64,000 nt of DNA from Fragilaria crotonensis (lineage: Eukaryota; Bacillariophyta; Fragilariophyceae; Fragilariales; Fragilariaceae): the NCBI GenBank assembly GCA_022925895.1, contig JAKSYS010000035.1:122065-186064 (forward strand). Direction: 5' to 3'. Below the pieces are notes generated by a model that made no database searches, had not been told where the DNA came from, and worked only from the letters and a program-made list of their open reading frames with translations. Positions 1 to 10,705 of this stretch are shown one piece after another; position 1 is the stretch's first letter; each line of letters opens with the position of its first letter. A program made the position numbers and the translations under genes.

Positions 1-2
1 AC

Positions 3-879
3 ATGAAATTGAGAATAGCCAGCCGTGCGTCTTTGCTTTTGAAGATCACGCGGTGTAACACTGCGATTCGTCGGGGCATGCGAACAACTAGTGGGGTCAG
101 GAATACGGGGGGTGATGTTGGTAACATGTACGCCATTGGCATGCGTGTGGAGGGAGATGGGGCTACCATGATTCCTTACGCTGCAAACGAAAAGGTTGAC
201 GAACTTGTCCTGCGAGACATGGTTGCTGCTCTTTGTTGCCTTGGCCGTCTGTGTTACCCTGACTTGATGCACTTGATCAAGACTTTGGAAAGCGACTCTG
301 GTGTTCCGATGATGTCTCCTATGGACGGAAAGGATGGGGATTGGGTTGGGCGCACTATTGACATGAGTGTCAACCTCGGCAACTCTTCACACTTTGATGT
401 CAATGATTGTTCGCAGGGCTTTGCTGTGTGGACGGAAGAGATGCCCGGCAAAGCCTCTAATTGGTACTTCATCATGCCAAATGTGTTTGGCACGAGCAGA
501 TGGCAAACCTTTCTCTGGGTTGGCTGTGCGCCTCTATCACGGAGTTGCCATCAGCTGGGATGGGCGAGTGCTTCGGCACTGCACTTCCGTTTCCAAACCC
601 GACGGCGAGGACAACGCCGAAGTTTTTTCGGGTGGCGGTCAAAGGTTTGACAATCACCTTTACGGAACGTTCACGGCATGCAAAGAGAAGGTTGTTCGGG
701 CGGGCAGGGTCAATGCATGTGCTGCCATCGTATCATCGTCCACGACGTGCAAGGATGATACGATTGGAGGAGTGACCAAACCTTTTGATGATGAGCTCAA
801 TCTGGGGATGGAATTAGTAGGCGTTGGTGCACCTTCACAACAACGGAAGAAAAAGAAAAGGAGAAGAAAGGAGTACTAA
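3..879 (+). pseudogene. 2OG-Fe(II) dioxygenase-like (TET/JBP-like?) gene, frameshifted
   Basis: Two overlapping frames read as one protein. The first (from 3) reaches MPNVFG near 491 and the second takes over near 496 with ADGKPFSGLAVRLYHG, so one extra base separates them. Visible motifs are HFD at codons 130-132 (nt 390-398), a conserved-looking NWYFIMPN strand, and GVAISWDGRVLRHC with candidate second His at nt 538 or 577 and nearby Arg. HxD followed about 50-62 residues later by a His in a beta-strand context fits a double-stranded beta-helix 2OG-Fe(II) oxygenase. The C-terminus is a basic KKKKRRRK tail, possibly a nuclear localisation signal. The ORF starts at the window edge, so the 5' end may be missing. 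It converges on the KDZ-like transposase with about 50 bp between stop codons. In fungi, KDZ transposons carry TET/JBP genes. The assignment to that family here is inference from motif and neighbourhood, not from a database match. Confidence 0.45.
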
Positions 880-925
880 AGTTTAGAATTTAGCTTGCCG
901 TATGTAACCTACCATTGTACTTGTT

Positions 926-1270
926 GAGTATTCACTCGTCGTCGTCGTCGTCATCGTCGTTATCATCCTCGTTCTTGTTGTCATCATCGTTATCATCCGC
1001 GTTGTCATCGTCGTTATCATCCGCGTTGTTGTCATCGTCGTCGTTGTCCTCATCATCATCATCGTCGTCGTCGTCGTCCTTGTCATCATTGTCATCCTCT
1101 TTGTCATTGTCGTCATCGTCATCGTCATTCTTGTCGTCATCGTCATCATTGTCATCCTCCTGCTCATCGTCTTCATCATCCTGCTCGTCGTCCTCGTCGT
1201 CCTCGTTGACTTCGCTGTCTTTGTCATCCTCCTCCTCGTATTCAGACTCTAAGCTTTCCTCCTCGTTATT
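926..1270. repeat. Trinucleotide (TCG/TCA) microsatellite coding an acidic tail
   Basis: Plus-strand repeats of tcg, tca and tta triplets run through this stretch. Read on the minus strand they encode a C-terminal tail of Asp, Glu and Asn of about 100 residues on the transposase-like ORF. The plus-strand Ser-rich reading is a shadow. Confidence 0.85.
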
Positions 1271-4200
1271 CTTGCAACAATACTGTACAAAATGATCCCA
1301 TGCTGATGGCCATTCCTCTCTTCTTCGGAATAGGAACAAATACTTGTCTGAGTCTCTGTTCCCGAAGTCCGGAATCCCAACTGTGGGAGCAAAGATGCTC
1401 CCAACCTCGATGAGGTAAATAGATACCAGCATATTGCCACGACCCTCTTCTGGTTCCCTATGAAGTGTGTACAGGCCGATCATATTATTCGGAACAGCCG
1501 GATCTGCATCTTCTGCATCGTACGATTCCAAAACCGCATACATTCCAGGTTTGAGATTCTTTTGTAGTTTCGTGCGAATACGAGTATTATCTGGGAGATG
1601 ACGAAGGTCCACAAAGGTGTGAATGAGTCCTGGCAAGGGGAAATCAAGATTCCAATTGATCATTGCATGATCGCACCAACGTTTCCCATGATAGTTTGGA
1701 TGGCCTCTGTACCGATCTCCTTCCTCAGAGATAAACTCCGTGAAGCATTGCACAGACTTTGCCAAACCCCTGGGGACATCTGGGCAACAATATTTCATAA
1801 TAAATTTGGAGATACGAGATGGAAGCCTGTTTTTAGGCGAATCATCTGTCGCGCGGGGAGAGTTCCACGCAAACATGATGTCATCACCAGCTGAGGAAGG
1901 TTTCTGCGATAGAACAAACCGACGACCAGCAGCACCAGAGGAAGTTAAAGGGATTGGAGGCTTCTTGGCCTCAAACTCGTCCACATCATTATTGGCAACC
2001 AAGATTGCCAAATCCTCATGGTACCGGTGTGCTGCTTGTCTTGTAAAGGATGCAACACGCTTCTGAGTATTGCGAGATGTATTCTTTGCAAGTGGAATGT
2101 GTGCAGATTCTGCATATGATGAGTTTACCACGTCGGGGACACCATGATCAAGTATATCCTCACTGATGTGAAGCGCAAGGTGCATCTTGATTGTATTGTT
2201 CCTCATTCCCGACAACCGTGGGCAAATATTGGCAACATTGCGGATTAGCCATCGAACACCAGTGGCCAACCTTATCACATGACTACGCCTTATTGTCGGT
2301 TGCTTCATCCATTGATGCCATTGCAGCAGACAAGAAATGATGTGAATCCAATCTGCGGTGTGCTTGGGACACCCTAGTTTAGGCAGTGGGGGTGGTACAT
2401 ACTTCACTTCCTCCTGCTTCGCATCGTGCATCGCAGCATCATTCCCTGCTTCCACAGTTGCCGACGGCCGTTTCTGTTGTCCCTTTCTTTCTGCAGGCTT
2501 TCCGTTCTCGTTCTTCTTCCATCCCTTTCCATTCGCAGCCTTGTTCTTTGACTCTTTAGGAGGGGGAAAGATTTGTCGGAAACTACTAGTGTGCAATGCG
2601 AAGAGTTTGACTAGGAGACATCCTGGTATCTCATGACCCATCAGATTAGATCCCGTGGAAAAACCCTTCGGAAAATTTGTACGTGGTAGGTCGCGGTCAC
2701 TTTTCCGTACCATGGCACTTCCAATGTCTGCGCAAAGAGCGTCATAATGTTCAAGCGCAGCCGATTTCTTCCTTTCTTTGCGCCAGCTTGGTGTGCAAAG
2801 GATTCAAGGCAGTACTTGAACCACCCAAGTGTGATCAAGTGGAGGATTTCACCAGGACAAGCTCCAAAATTCCTCTCGCATTGTGCTGGCCAAACCGAAC
2901 TTTGTTAAAGCCGTTAACAACATAATTTTGTGATAGTGCGCGTAAGGATTCAACATCACCCTCTCTCACCAAACCTCCAACATGACTTGGCTTCCTGTGG
3001 CGGTACACAGATTTGAGTAACCAGTCATCTCTGTGGGACATTCGCATGCACGGCATAGTTGTTTGATTTTTGCAAATCGTGCGGTGTAGTGCCCGCAAAG
3101 ACGATCGTGACCCTCCGTGTCACCAATTATGAAAGGGACAAAGGGGTGAAATACGACGTCGTGGACAGTCTTCTTGTATTGAAGCTTCCACTTGAAGCCT
3201 TTGTCCTGCAAACTTAAAAAACCTGATGCCGAAAGAATAAATGCAATCTGCATGTGATACTCATTCAACATGTATGTAGGCCAGGTGACGCCTTTTTTAG
3301 GTTTTAGAACATTGCTCACAGTCGCAACACCAGGAGGAAGGTCATTGGGTGCCTCATTGTAATCAACGTTGAGGTCAACCTTCTGAGCCTTACGTGAGGC
3401 ACTCCCGTGATAGATGTAACCCAAAATTCGCATTGCAATGGGTAAACGGCGAAACTCATGCTTCAATAACCCGTGAGAAATTGTGATTGGCTCCATCTGG
3501 AGTCTACCCGGAAGGTCAATGTGCGTCTTGTCCATTGCAAGCACACAAGGAAGTATCATGTCAGACTGCGGATTCTTCACCAATTTCTTATAGGTTTCTC
3601 GATAACACCGACCACTGTTGATGTCACCAATTACTGATGTCCTCGCATCAGGCACAGCAAATGGATCCCCCTGTTCATGAAAAATAAAACACTTGTCCTT
3701 ATTGAGGGAACGGCATGACAGCAATGACGCAAACACTTGGCGTGCATCAAATATACCATCGTAACAATACGCTTTGAATAGGGCAGATACAACTTCTTCT
3801 CCTTGGGAACCAAACCATGCATGTTATAACGACTGAACAACATCTTTGTAACCGTCTCACGTGATGGCTGGCAACTGGTCTGAAATTGGTGGCCATTTTC
3901 ATTTGCTTTCGCGGCCCAGTTCAGTATGTACTTAAACGCAGAAAGTGGCGCCTTCAAGTCTTTTAGGAGTTGAAGCAACTCAATATGAACCTTCTCTTCA
4001 CAAGAGAATTTGGCCAGCGAGGATAATGGATTTGACTGAAGGCGGAGGAGTTCCTCGTACAATTCAAGGACTCCTTCGTCAGGGTCTGTCGTTCCGTTCT
4101 CAACCAAATCAGGTGGCGTCGTCAACGACTCTTCCTCACCAAAAGGATTGACGTCATCGTCGTCGTCCAATTCATGCTCATCGGGGTCATCGTCACCATC

Positions 4201-4530
4201 TAGTGCTTCAACAGAAGCAGCACGACCAGCATCCTGAACAGAACTGAATTCGAATGGTGCAGAAAATCGTTGACGACTGTGACCCTCCTGGTGTCCAGTA
4301 CTTACTTGTCCTGTGAGGATATGTGAGGACAACGAAGCGTGGTTTTGCGCGGCCTTGGCAGCACTCCTGTTAATCAAAGTACCACCAATACCAGCAGACA
4401 GATCAATTGTGCTCTTCCGAGAAGCATAAATGCTGTTGCAAACAAGATTGTGATTCAAGTGTACCTGGATTCGCTTGAAGGGTTTGTGACATCCGTCACA
4501 CAACGTAGTAGAGGATGTGCGTTTCGGCAT
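932..4530 (-). pseudogene. KDZ/Plavaka-like DNA transposase, broken by frame changes
   Basis: Reading leftward from ATG 4530, the frames 4530-3631, 3736-2966, 3098-2835, 2838-2641 and 2713-932 join into one long protein. It opens with a zinc-finger-like CDGC...H...H...C motif and an acidic linker. A core follows with PCVLAMDKTHIDLPG, where DKT resembles the first catalytic block of Plavaka/KDZ transposases, then KHEFRRLPIAMRILGYI. Next come a Cys-rich CRACECP segment, HLITLGWFKYCLESF, and a conserved late block NNTIKMHLALHISEDILDHG with ESAHIPLAKNTSR and YRGHPNYHGKRW. The protein ends in an Asp/Asn-rich tail. At least four frame changes separate these blocks, so the copy is probably dead unless some are short introns or sequence errors. 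Same family as the copy at 7865-9036. The family call rests on motif layout recognised by eye. Confidence 0.6.
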
Positions 4531-5284
4531 GTGAATCCTTGTAAAGAGAGAAGCAATGCACAGAATTGTCGAAGATTCAACAATGAACTCAAAAGATCAC
4601 TGGACCTGTTGAACAACAGCCATTAAATGCCAGAAATACGGTAAAAGTTTTAGACAACGCCATTCACTGTGCCTCGGAAACCTAACTGGCGAGTATGCCT
4701 CAATATCAGTGAATTTAGAAAACACAAAGTCAAATTTTTGAAAAAATGGTTGCTGCAGTGAAAATCAATTCGCTAAATCCATCACTTTGTTGATTCAATC
4801 AGAAATATATTTATAGTTTATCTTTTTTTGTTGATATCAAACCATATAGATTGATTATAATTCGAGAATTCACTGATAAAATTTGATAATAAAAATATCT
4901 AAGCATTATATCAATATAACATGTAGAAAAAACCAACTATATATAACTATTGACTATTTAAGTCTAAAAGTAACCACTTTAGTAAACATAAACCGTCATT
5001 AATGACTACATGTATATCAACTCACAAAAACCCACCTTGTGATGCGAATGTCCTGTGGGTCTGACAAATGTTTTTGCTCCAACCAAAGCCAAGCATCCTC
5101 ATATGAATGCCAAGTATTTTCCATCTGGCTGATGGCTCTCTCCCACCGTTAAATCTAATTGCTGTGGCGCAGGATGATAAAACTTCTTGGTTGAATAGTA
5201 TGCAACAATCCTTACTACTGGTTCTGATGACGCGGCAATACGGGGAATCTGGCACTGTACCAAAATGTGTACTAGTTGCACTTG
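4531..5284. other. AT-rich non-coding flank of the KDZ-like element
   Basis: No convincing gene. Positions 4740-5020 are strongly AT-rich and lie upstream of the transposase start, as expected for the subterminal or promoter part of a DNA transposon. I could not find a terminal inverted repeat here; its partner end would lie left of the window. Positions 5022-5284 have open reading in several frames with no recognisable product. This is the sequence into which the non-LTR element inserted. Confidence 0.4.
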
Positions 5285-5296
5285 ACTATTCCTCAA
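5285..5296. repeat. Target site duplication, left copy
   Basis: ACTATTCCTCAA, identical to 16283-16294. It marks the 5' boundary of the plus-strand non-LTR element. Confidence 0.8.
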
Positions 5297-5365
5297 TTCC
5301 TCCAAGATCCATCCCGAGTTGGCTGAAACTGTGTTGACAACCGGTAACCGCAGGAGCACCAACCC

Positions 5366-5779
5366 TTGGGGCGAAGTTTACAAGCCAAGCCCTCTCACAT
5401 TACTTGGTTTTCCTACTACTCGCAGTATGTCACCGGTTTGACTCTTGATAGACGCGGCGGACAACTCGAAGAAGTTTGTAAAGTGCACAATGAGGTTCAA
5501 GCGGATATCTTCCTGGGACAGGAACACAATCTTGATACTACCCAACTTCACGTGAGAAGCTCATTATACAACACCGCCAAGCAACATTGCTTACGCGCCC
5601 GTCTATCATTTGGCACCACCCCAATCACCTTCAACATCGTATAAACCCGGCGGCAGCTTTATAATGTTGACCGGCAGTTTTTCAGGCCGGATGACAAAAC
5701 AGGTACAGGACCCTTGGGGTAGATGGGTTCTGCAAGAATTTGCAGGACAACGAGGTAAACTGTTGGTTGTGGTTTCGGC
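5366..5779 (+). pseudogene. APE-type endonuclease of the non-LTR element, N-terminal half
   Basis: Frame 5366-5644 reads GGQLEEVCKVHNE and ADIFLGQEHNLDT, the conserved first acidic motif (QEHN) of exonuclease-endonuclease-phosphatase endonucleases. A frame change near 5640 leads into KPGGSFIMLTGS and GKLLVVVSA, the central strand. Coding stops at 5779 where the DNA transposon begins and resumes at 9443 with YQTVDKRGEQG. The two halves fit together in frame if the inserted element and one GGC are ignored. The enzyme would nick target DNA for retrotransposition. Confidence 0.65.
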
Positions 5780-6080
5780 ATCAGGGGGGCCAAATCTCTG
5801 GAGTCTGAATAATTATTTTTGATGCTTTATAAAGAAATATTTATATATTTCTCACATTTATGGTTGGCCTTTATTTAGAAAAGTTCTAGATATTTATGTA
5901 CAACAAGTGAAATTACTGCAGAAGTATGTACAAAATTTTATACATAATTCTGTACAAAGCTTTGTCCCCCTCCATGTGGCTTGACATTTCAAACTTTCCC
6001 GCAAATATTTCAAGTGCTAAGCTGGCACAGTACTGTACTACTACTACTGTGTGTTGTTGCCAGCACACTAGCTAGCATTA

Positions 6081-7783
6081 TCAAACTGATACTCCTCGAA
6101 CTCCATCGTCAGGTTGCGGCTCTCCATTCATCCCTGCACCTCCAGTGATGTTTGCATGTGCGAATAACAATTCCATATTGAAATCATTGTAGACAATTGT
6201 TGGCTGAGCAGTCGCCACAGGAATTACCTCAGCTTCTTCTGCAGATTGTCCACTTGCTGCGTCAACTCCAGAAGCATACCTGAACTTCATTTCCTCCAAG
6301 AATTCAGCGTCGAATGCTGCTCCATGTTCTTGACGGTTGCAAAACACATCAATCATTAATGCATTGAAATGCTCTAGCCCTTCCTTTGACCAACTTCTTT
6401 TTGTTCCGTAAGTTTTCAAGTGTACCTTGCCTCATAGAATTGTGGAGAACTATCGCGAGGTGGTAGTGTGGGTGGAGGTCCCATTCTCTGTACCATCCAA
6501 TCATGCCTCCACATTGTCATGTACGATTCAATGCACACCATCAGGAAGGCCTTGTGGCACTTGTCCGTCAGTGTGAACCACTGACTCAGAGGCTGCCTTG
6601 TGCGATTCTCCATGTACTTGCTGTACCCGACAACAGCCTTGACAAGGCAGTCAAGGAAGTCAATGTATCTTTCTTTAGTAGCTGGACTCCTCATTTCAGC
6701 GACAGCATATCCATCTTGCCCAAGTATTTTATCTGTAGAATAGCAGTTGTCAGTACAGAAAGTCAAGCACAGTTACCACATCCGGAGCAATATGCACGTT
6801 CCTCACCTCTAAATAGTTGTTTGATGGTTTTGATGACATTATTTCTATGCCTTTTCAGCGCGTCGTTAACATGTTTCTTGACTCCATCCCACCAAGTCTT
6901 CACTTTGTCCTTGCCTTCTATCTGGAGCTTGCTCGCCATGAACCTACAAATCAAGTGAGGACTGTTGCTGAAGTCAAGTTCAGCTAGAGTTGCAAACTTT
7001 TGCTTTGGAAATAAGAGCTCTTTGACCACCTTGTTGTCGTGCATGAACTCTTGGCTTACTTTTCGAAGCTTAGTTCTTGTCAGTCCATCATGATCATCCA
7101 TTTCCAATCTTCTCCTTACCGTTTTGGTCAATGCAGTGCGGCTGCTATCCTCCTGTTGTGATGCTTCTTGCACCAATTTGCTTGTATGAATTCCTAAATT
7201 GTGTGCAATATCTTCGTGCCTTCTTCGTGTTGTTGCTGTTCTTGTTGCCGTGGGTGGTGTTTGTTGTTGAACTCGTTGTCGCTGTTGTTGTTCTTGAATT
7301 CATTGTTGAAGTCGTTCAAGATATTGTTGCTCTTGTTGTCGTTGCTCTTGTTGTTTACCTGTAGTGATCTACTAGACATTCCTCCAACTCCACTTCCTGG
7401 ATTCGTGAAACCAGCATGTCGACCAGCTGTTGCAGCTTGACTATGGGTCATAAGCGACAATGCTGCAGCTTGACTGCGGGTCATGGGCAACAATGCTGCA
7501 GCTTGTTGACTGCTGCGGGTTCTGGGCAACACTGCTGCAGCTTGTTGACTGCGGGTTCTTGGCGACAACGTTGCAGTTTGACTCCGTCGTACATTTGCGA
7601 ATCGCCAGACGGCGATGGTGATCCTATTCCTTGTTGCCAGTTTGAAGATTGCCCACTAACTATAGCTGGCGCTGCGTTTGGAGGCCCAGCACCCCTTCCA
7701 TGTCCATGATCACGACTGCCACCACCTTGATTAGAGCCTCGTCGCCCCGCGCTCGACGACATCTTGGTTGACAGCGGGTACAC
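6081..7783 (-). pseudogene. Accessory ORF of the nested transposon (Q/N-rich, unknown function)
   Basis: Frames 7783-7481, 7568-7194, 7176-6763, 6766-6416 and 6419-6081 read leftward as one protein of roughly 500 residues with frame changes or short introns. Order: a Gly/Ser/Arg-rich start; repeated TRSQAAA units; an Asn-rich stretch; a basic helical region (FATLAELDF, WWDGVKKHVNDALKRHR); then a domain with SQWFTLTDKCHKAFLMVC and KTYGTKRSWSKEGLEHFN followed by FNALMIDVFCNRQ. I recognise none of these as a named family. The WSKEGLEHFN segment looks like a DNA-binding or partner domain seen in transposon second ORFs, but that is a guess. It sits downstream of the transposase in the same orientation, as a second element-encoded gene would. 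Confidence 0.4.
7430..7575. repeat. Coding minisatellite, about four units of 33-42 bp
   Basis: Units built on caatgctgcagcttg plus a gcgggt(t/c)ctggg segment repeat here. On the minus strand each encodes RTRSQQAAA or MTRSQAAA-like peptides of the accessory ORF. Unit length varies by in-frame triplets. Confidence 0.7.
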
Positions 7784-7864
7784 ACTAAGCAGAGCAAGCT
7801 ATATGGCAGGCTCGTCGGGTGTGTTGTAGCCAACAGTGATCTTGTTGCTTGTTGACAACTGTTG

Positions 7865-9036
7865 TCAAAGATGATTGTGCTGCATCTTGCGGGATGCGTT
7901 ATTGGCTTGAGAGTTCATTGCGGATGATCGTCCGCAATTCAAGTCGGGAACATAGCCTAGTACTCGCCAGGATGTGCTCTTTCTCCTGAGCTTCTCAGTG
8001 AAGGGTGATGTTGTGAAGGACACAGGACACACTTCAACATGCCCCTTGCTGTCAATGGCAGTCCCATCAATATAGAGGATGATAGGGACAAGTAGCTGAT
8101 TCTTTCGAGTGATAAGTTCATGATAGAGCTCACGGTAGCAGCTTCCAGTGTGTGCCTCACCAATTTTGTTGTTGCATGGGAGGTACATTGACGTGGGATC
8201 CTCGTGGTTAAGCACAAGATTTTCTGGCGCCATCAAGTCTTCATCCTGTAGCAACGACAAAGGATGGGAGCAAAGTCAAAGCAAGCAATCTCTTGAGGTT
8301 TGTCACAATCTTCAAGGGCAATGGAGATCACCCGGGGGAGATGGTGGTGTGAATGTTGCAAAGCCTGATACATCCATCGGATGTTCGCTTTCCTGGACAT
8401 AGCTTTTGGCTTGAAGTCAAAGCCGCTAGACTTTGGATTGTAAGCCCACATTAAAACTTTGTGCAGCATGTAGTCAGGACACTGCGCGTCCTCCAGAACC
8501 TTCAAAAGTTCAACAATGCATCGATGTTCAACACTATGTTGCAAAACCATCACTGCATGCCTCTCATTTGCACGAATGCATTCCATCAACGCATGGGGGA
8601 CAACTGCAGGAGATGCAGTATTGTCAATTCCAGGAAAGAGTGTTGTTGTTATTGGAAGTTGATCTAACTGCTGGGCGTTAAAACACATTTCATTCTTGTC
8701 ATTTTCATTGTCATCATCATCATCATTGCCATTGTCATAGCCAGTTGTTCCATAGTCAAATTCTTCGAATGGCATGTGCGTGGGAGGATTAGTGTCCATT
8801 CCTGGATTCAGGCCGGTTGATTCTACACCATAACAGGGACGTCGCACTGTCGAAACAATTTCGGGGCAACCATCCACGCTCGCCCGAGTTCCTGACTGCT
8901 GCCTTTCCATGTAATCCTTACAGGATGAACTCCGCCAAAGGTGCATACGCAGTCCGCGTTCAGATTTAAACCGAGCATAGCAATTGATGTTAAAGCAATC
9001 AAACACGACAATTGTCAACAATGCCTGATGGTGCAA
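7865..9036 (-). pseudogene. KDZ/Plavaka-like transposase, N-terminal part, truncated
   Basis: Frames 9036-8233 and 8260-7865 join. The N-terminus has CYARFKSERGLRMHLWRSSSC, a C2HC-like zinc finger. The acidic linker is followed by ELLKVLEDAQCPDYMLHKVLMWA, matching ELLQLLKDLKAPLSAFKYILNWA in the 932-4530 copy. The core has GSCYRELYHELI, LVPIILYIDGTAIDSKGHV (DGT in place of DKT) and KSTSWRVLGYVPDL. It ends abruptly near 7865, where the other copy continues for about 600 more codons. The first codon at 9036 is not ATG, so the true start is unknown. Confidence 0.55.
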
Positions 9037-9442
9037 CTTTGAGTTCTATTTTCTGAATTCACAACATAAGATGCATACTGCAACAAATTTTGGCGCGAGA
9101 CATAGGCAACATAATCCTGAGTCTGGCCCGTGAAGAAAATTGCGCGGGCATCCTTGGAACTTGAGCATGAGTGCACATTGGCCCGGTGGTGACCCATTAC
9201 AGAGAATTCAAGATAAATTACCAATGAATAATGCACAAAGAGTTATTATTGTAAAACAATATCTACAACAAAGCTACAAATATCTGAAAATCATACATTG
9301 CCGATGAATAGGAGAAATGTGTTTTGTTGTTCATATATAATTACAATAAAGCAAACATTTCTCAGAAATAAGTAGAAATTCCTGGAATATGTGATTGAAA
9401 CCCACCGGGTGAAGTACAAACCAGAGATTTGGCCTCCCTGAT

Positions 9443-10705
9443 GGCATATCAAACGGTGGACAAGCGCGGCGAACAAGGAGCACTGACAATAGCGGCACAG
9501 CAAACTAGTTTGCTTCTTCTTGCAAAAGACCCAGTGACAAATCCCCGTAGTGCATTTTGGCAAGATATTGTACAAGCCATGCGTCCTTATGAAGCTGCGG
9601 GCGCCGATTTACTACTGGTGGGTGATTTTAACGAACCGTTCGGAACGGACGCGGAGGGCATGAGTTTGATCGCTAGTCAACTACATTTGACAAACTTGAT
9701 GGCAGTCCGGCATTCGGTTCCTCTACCAGCTACGTACGCAAGAGGAACTAAATGCTTAGACTACGCCTAAGCAAGCAAGCACAACCGTTTGTGATGCCTT
9801 AGTTCGAGCTGGTTACGAGTCATTTGACGCGAGACTCCCATCTGATCACCGAGGCTGTTTCTTCGATCTTCAAACTGACATTCTGTTTGGAAATCAAACA
9901 CAAGAATTAGCAACTCCACTTCGTCCTTTGTTATGCGCCTTGAACGTCCGCCAGGTGACAAAGTATATCAACGAAAAGCACGAACTTTTGCTTGCTCACA
10001 ACGCGTTCAAAAGAGCAGAGAGGTTAATACACCTGGGCGATAGACATCAATTCGCCGAGAAACTAGATAAAGTGGTTTTGGAAGCAAGTGTGGTCGCAGA
10101 GTCACGGATTTCACAATATGCAGCTCCGGAGCGGTCTATCAAGCTGCACAACGCGCGTCAAAAAGTCCAATGGCTGAAAAAAGTTCTATCTGCCTTAAAA
10201 ACTGGAATCGAACACACTCATATATTCGCAACCAGTCGCCCAGCACAGTTTAACGCGCAGTTTCCAACATCTGTCAAAGAACAACTCCGAATGGCAAAAC
10301 AGGGCGTTTGCAATATCGTTCAACATAGTTATGCGCACCGCGACGAGGAACGCAGCACAGAACGTATTTGCAAGTTAGAACAGTTAGGTGCCTCTGGAGA
10401 CCGCCACGCGGCTCGCATTCTCCGTCGGTTGAAGAAAGCCGAGGACATCAAACAATTATTCCAAAAGCTGAAACGAGTTCGAGTAAGCGGCCGCAAGCAA
10501 GGTGTAGTGCGAGTCGAGATTCCTCTTCACTCCGACGATGACCCCAAGTCATGCACTCGTTGGACACAGGTGGACATTCCAACAGAAGTAGTTTGACACC
10601 TCCGGATTGGAATCGAAAGCATTTCGGGCAAGCTCACGGAACCCCATTCACAGTTCCCCCTTTATCGCATCACCTTGGGTTCACTGATACTGGTCCAGCA
10701 CAAAA
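9443..10705 (+). pseudogene. Non-LTR element: endonuclease C-terminal half and linker to RT
   Basis: YQTVDKRGEQG continues the endonuclease from before the nested transposon. LLLVGDFNEPFG carries the GDFN catalytic motif, and YARGTKCLDYA the DYA block. A frame change near 9768 leads into SDHRGCFFDL, giving the SDH terminal motif of the endonuclease fold. A long helical basic linker (9928-10596) follows, then NRKHFGQAHGTPF in another frame, typical of the segment before the RT domain. Coding is interrupted at the TACTGGTCCAGCACAAAA target site and resumes at 12045. Confidence 0.65.

Larger units (their letters stand above)
5780..9442 (-). mobile_element. KDZ/Plavaka-like DNA transposon nested in the LINE endonuclease
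   Basis: The ends are inverted repeats: CAGGGGGGCCAAATCTCTGG at 5782-5801 against its reverse complement at 9421-9440 with one mismatch, extended by AT/AT to 22 bp (5780-5801 and 9421-9442). The flanks give a GGC 3-bp target duplication (5777-5779 and 9443-9445); counting the AT as target gives GGCAT instead. Host coding resumes in frame across the insertion. On the minus strand it carries an N-terminal part of a zinc-finger transposase (7865-9036) and an accessory protein (6081-7783). The C-terminal half of the transposase seen in the 932-4530 copy is missing, so this copy is internally deleted or non-autonomous. Confidence 0.75.

Noticed and set aside
915-1295. Plus-strand Ser-rich ORF of 126 codons
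   Set aside because: Pure antisense of the acidic triplet repeat in the transposase tail.
4531-5284. Right inverted repeat of the first KDZ-like element
   Set aside because: No sequence like the ends of the 5780-9442 element was found, and the partner end lies outside the window.
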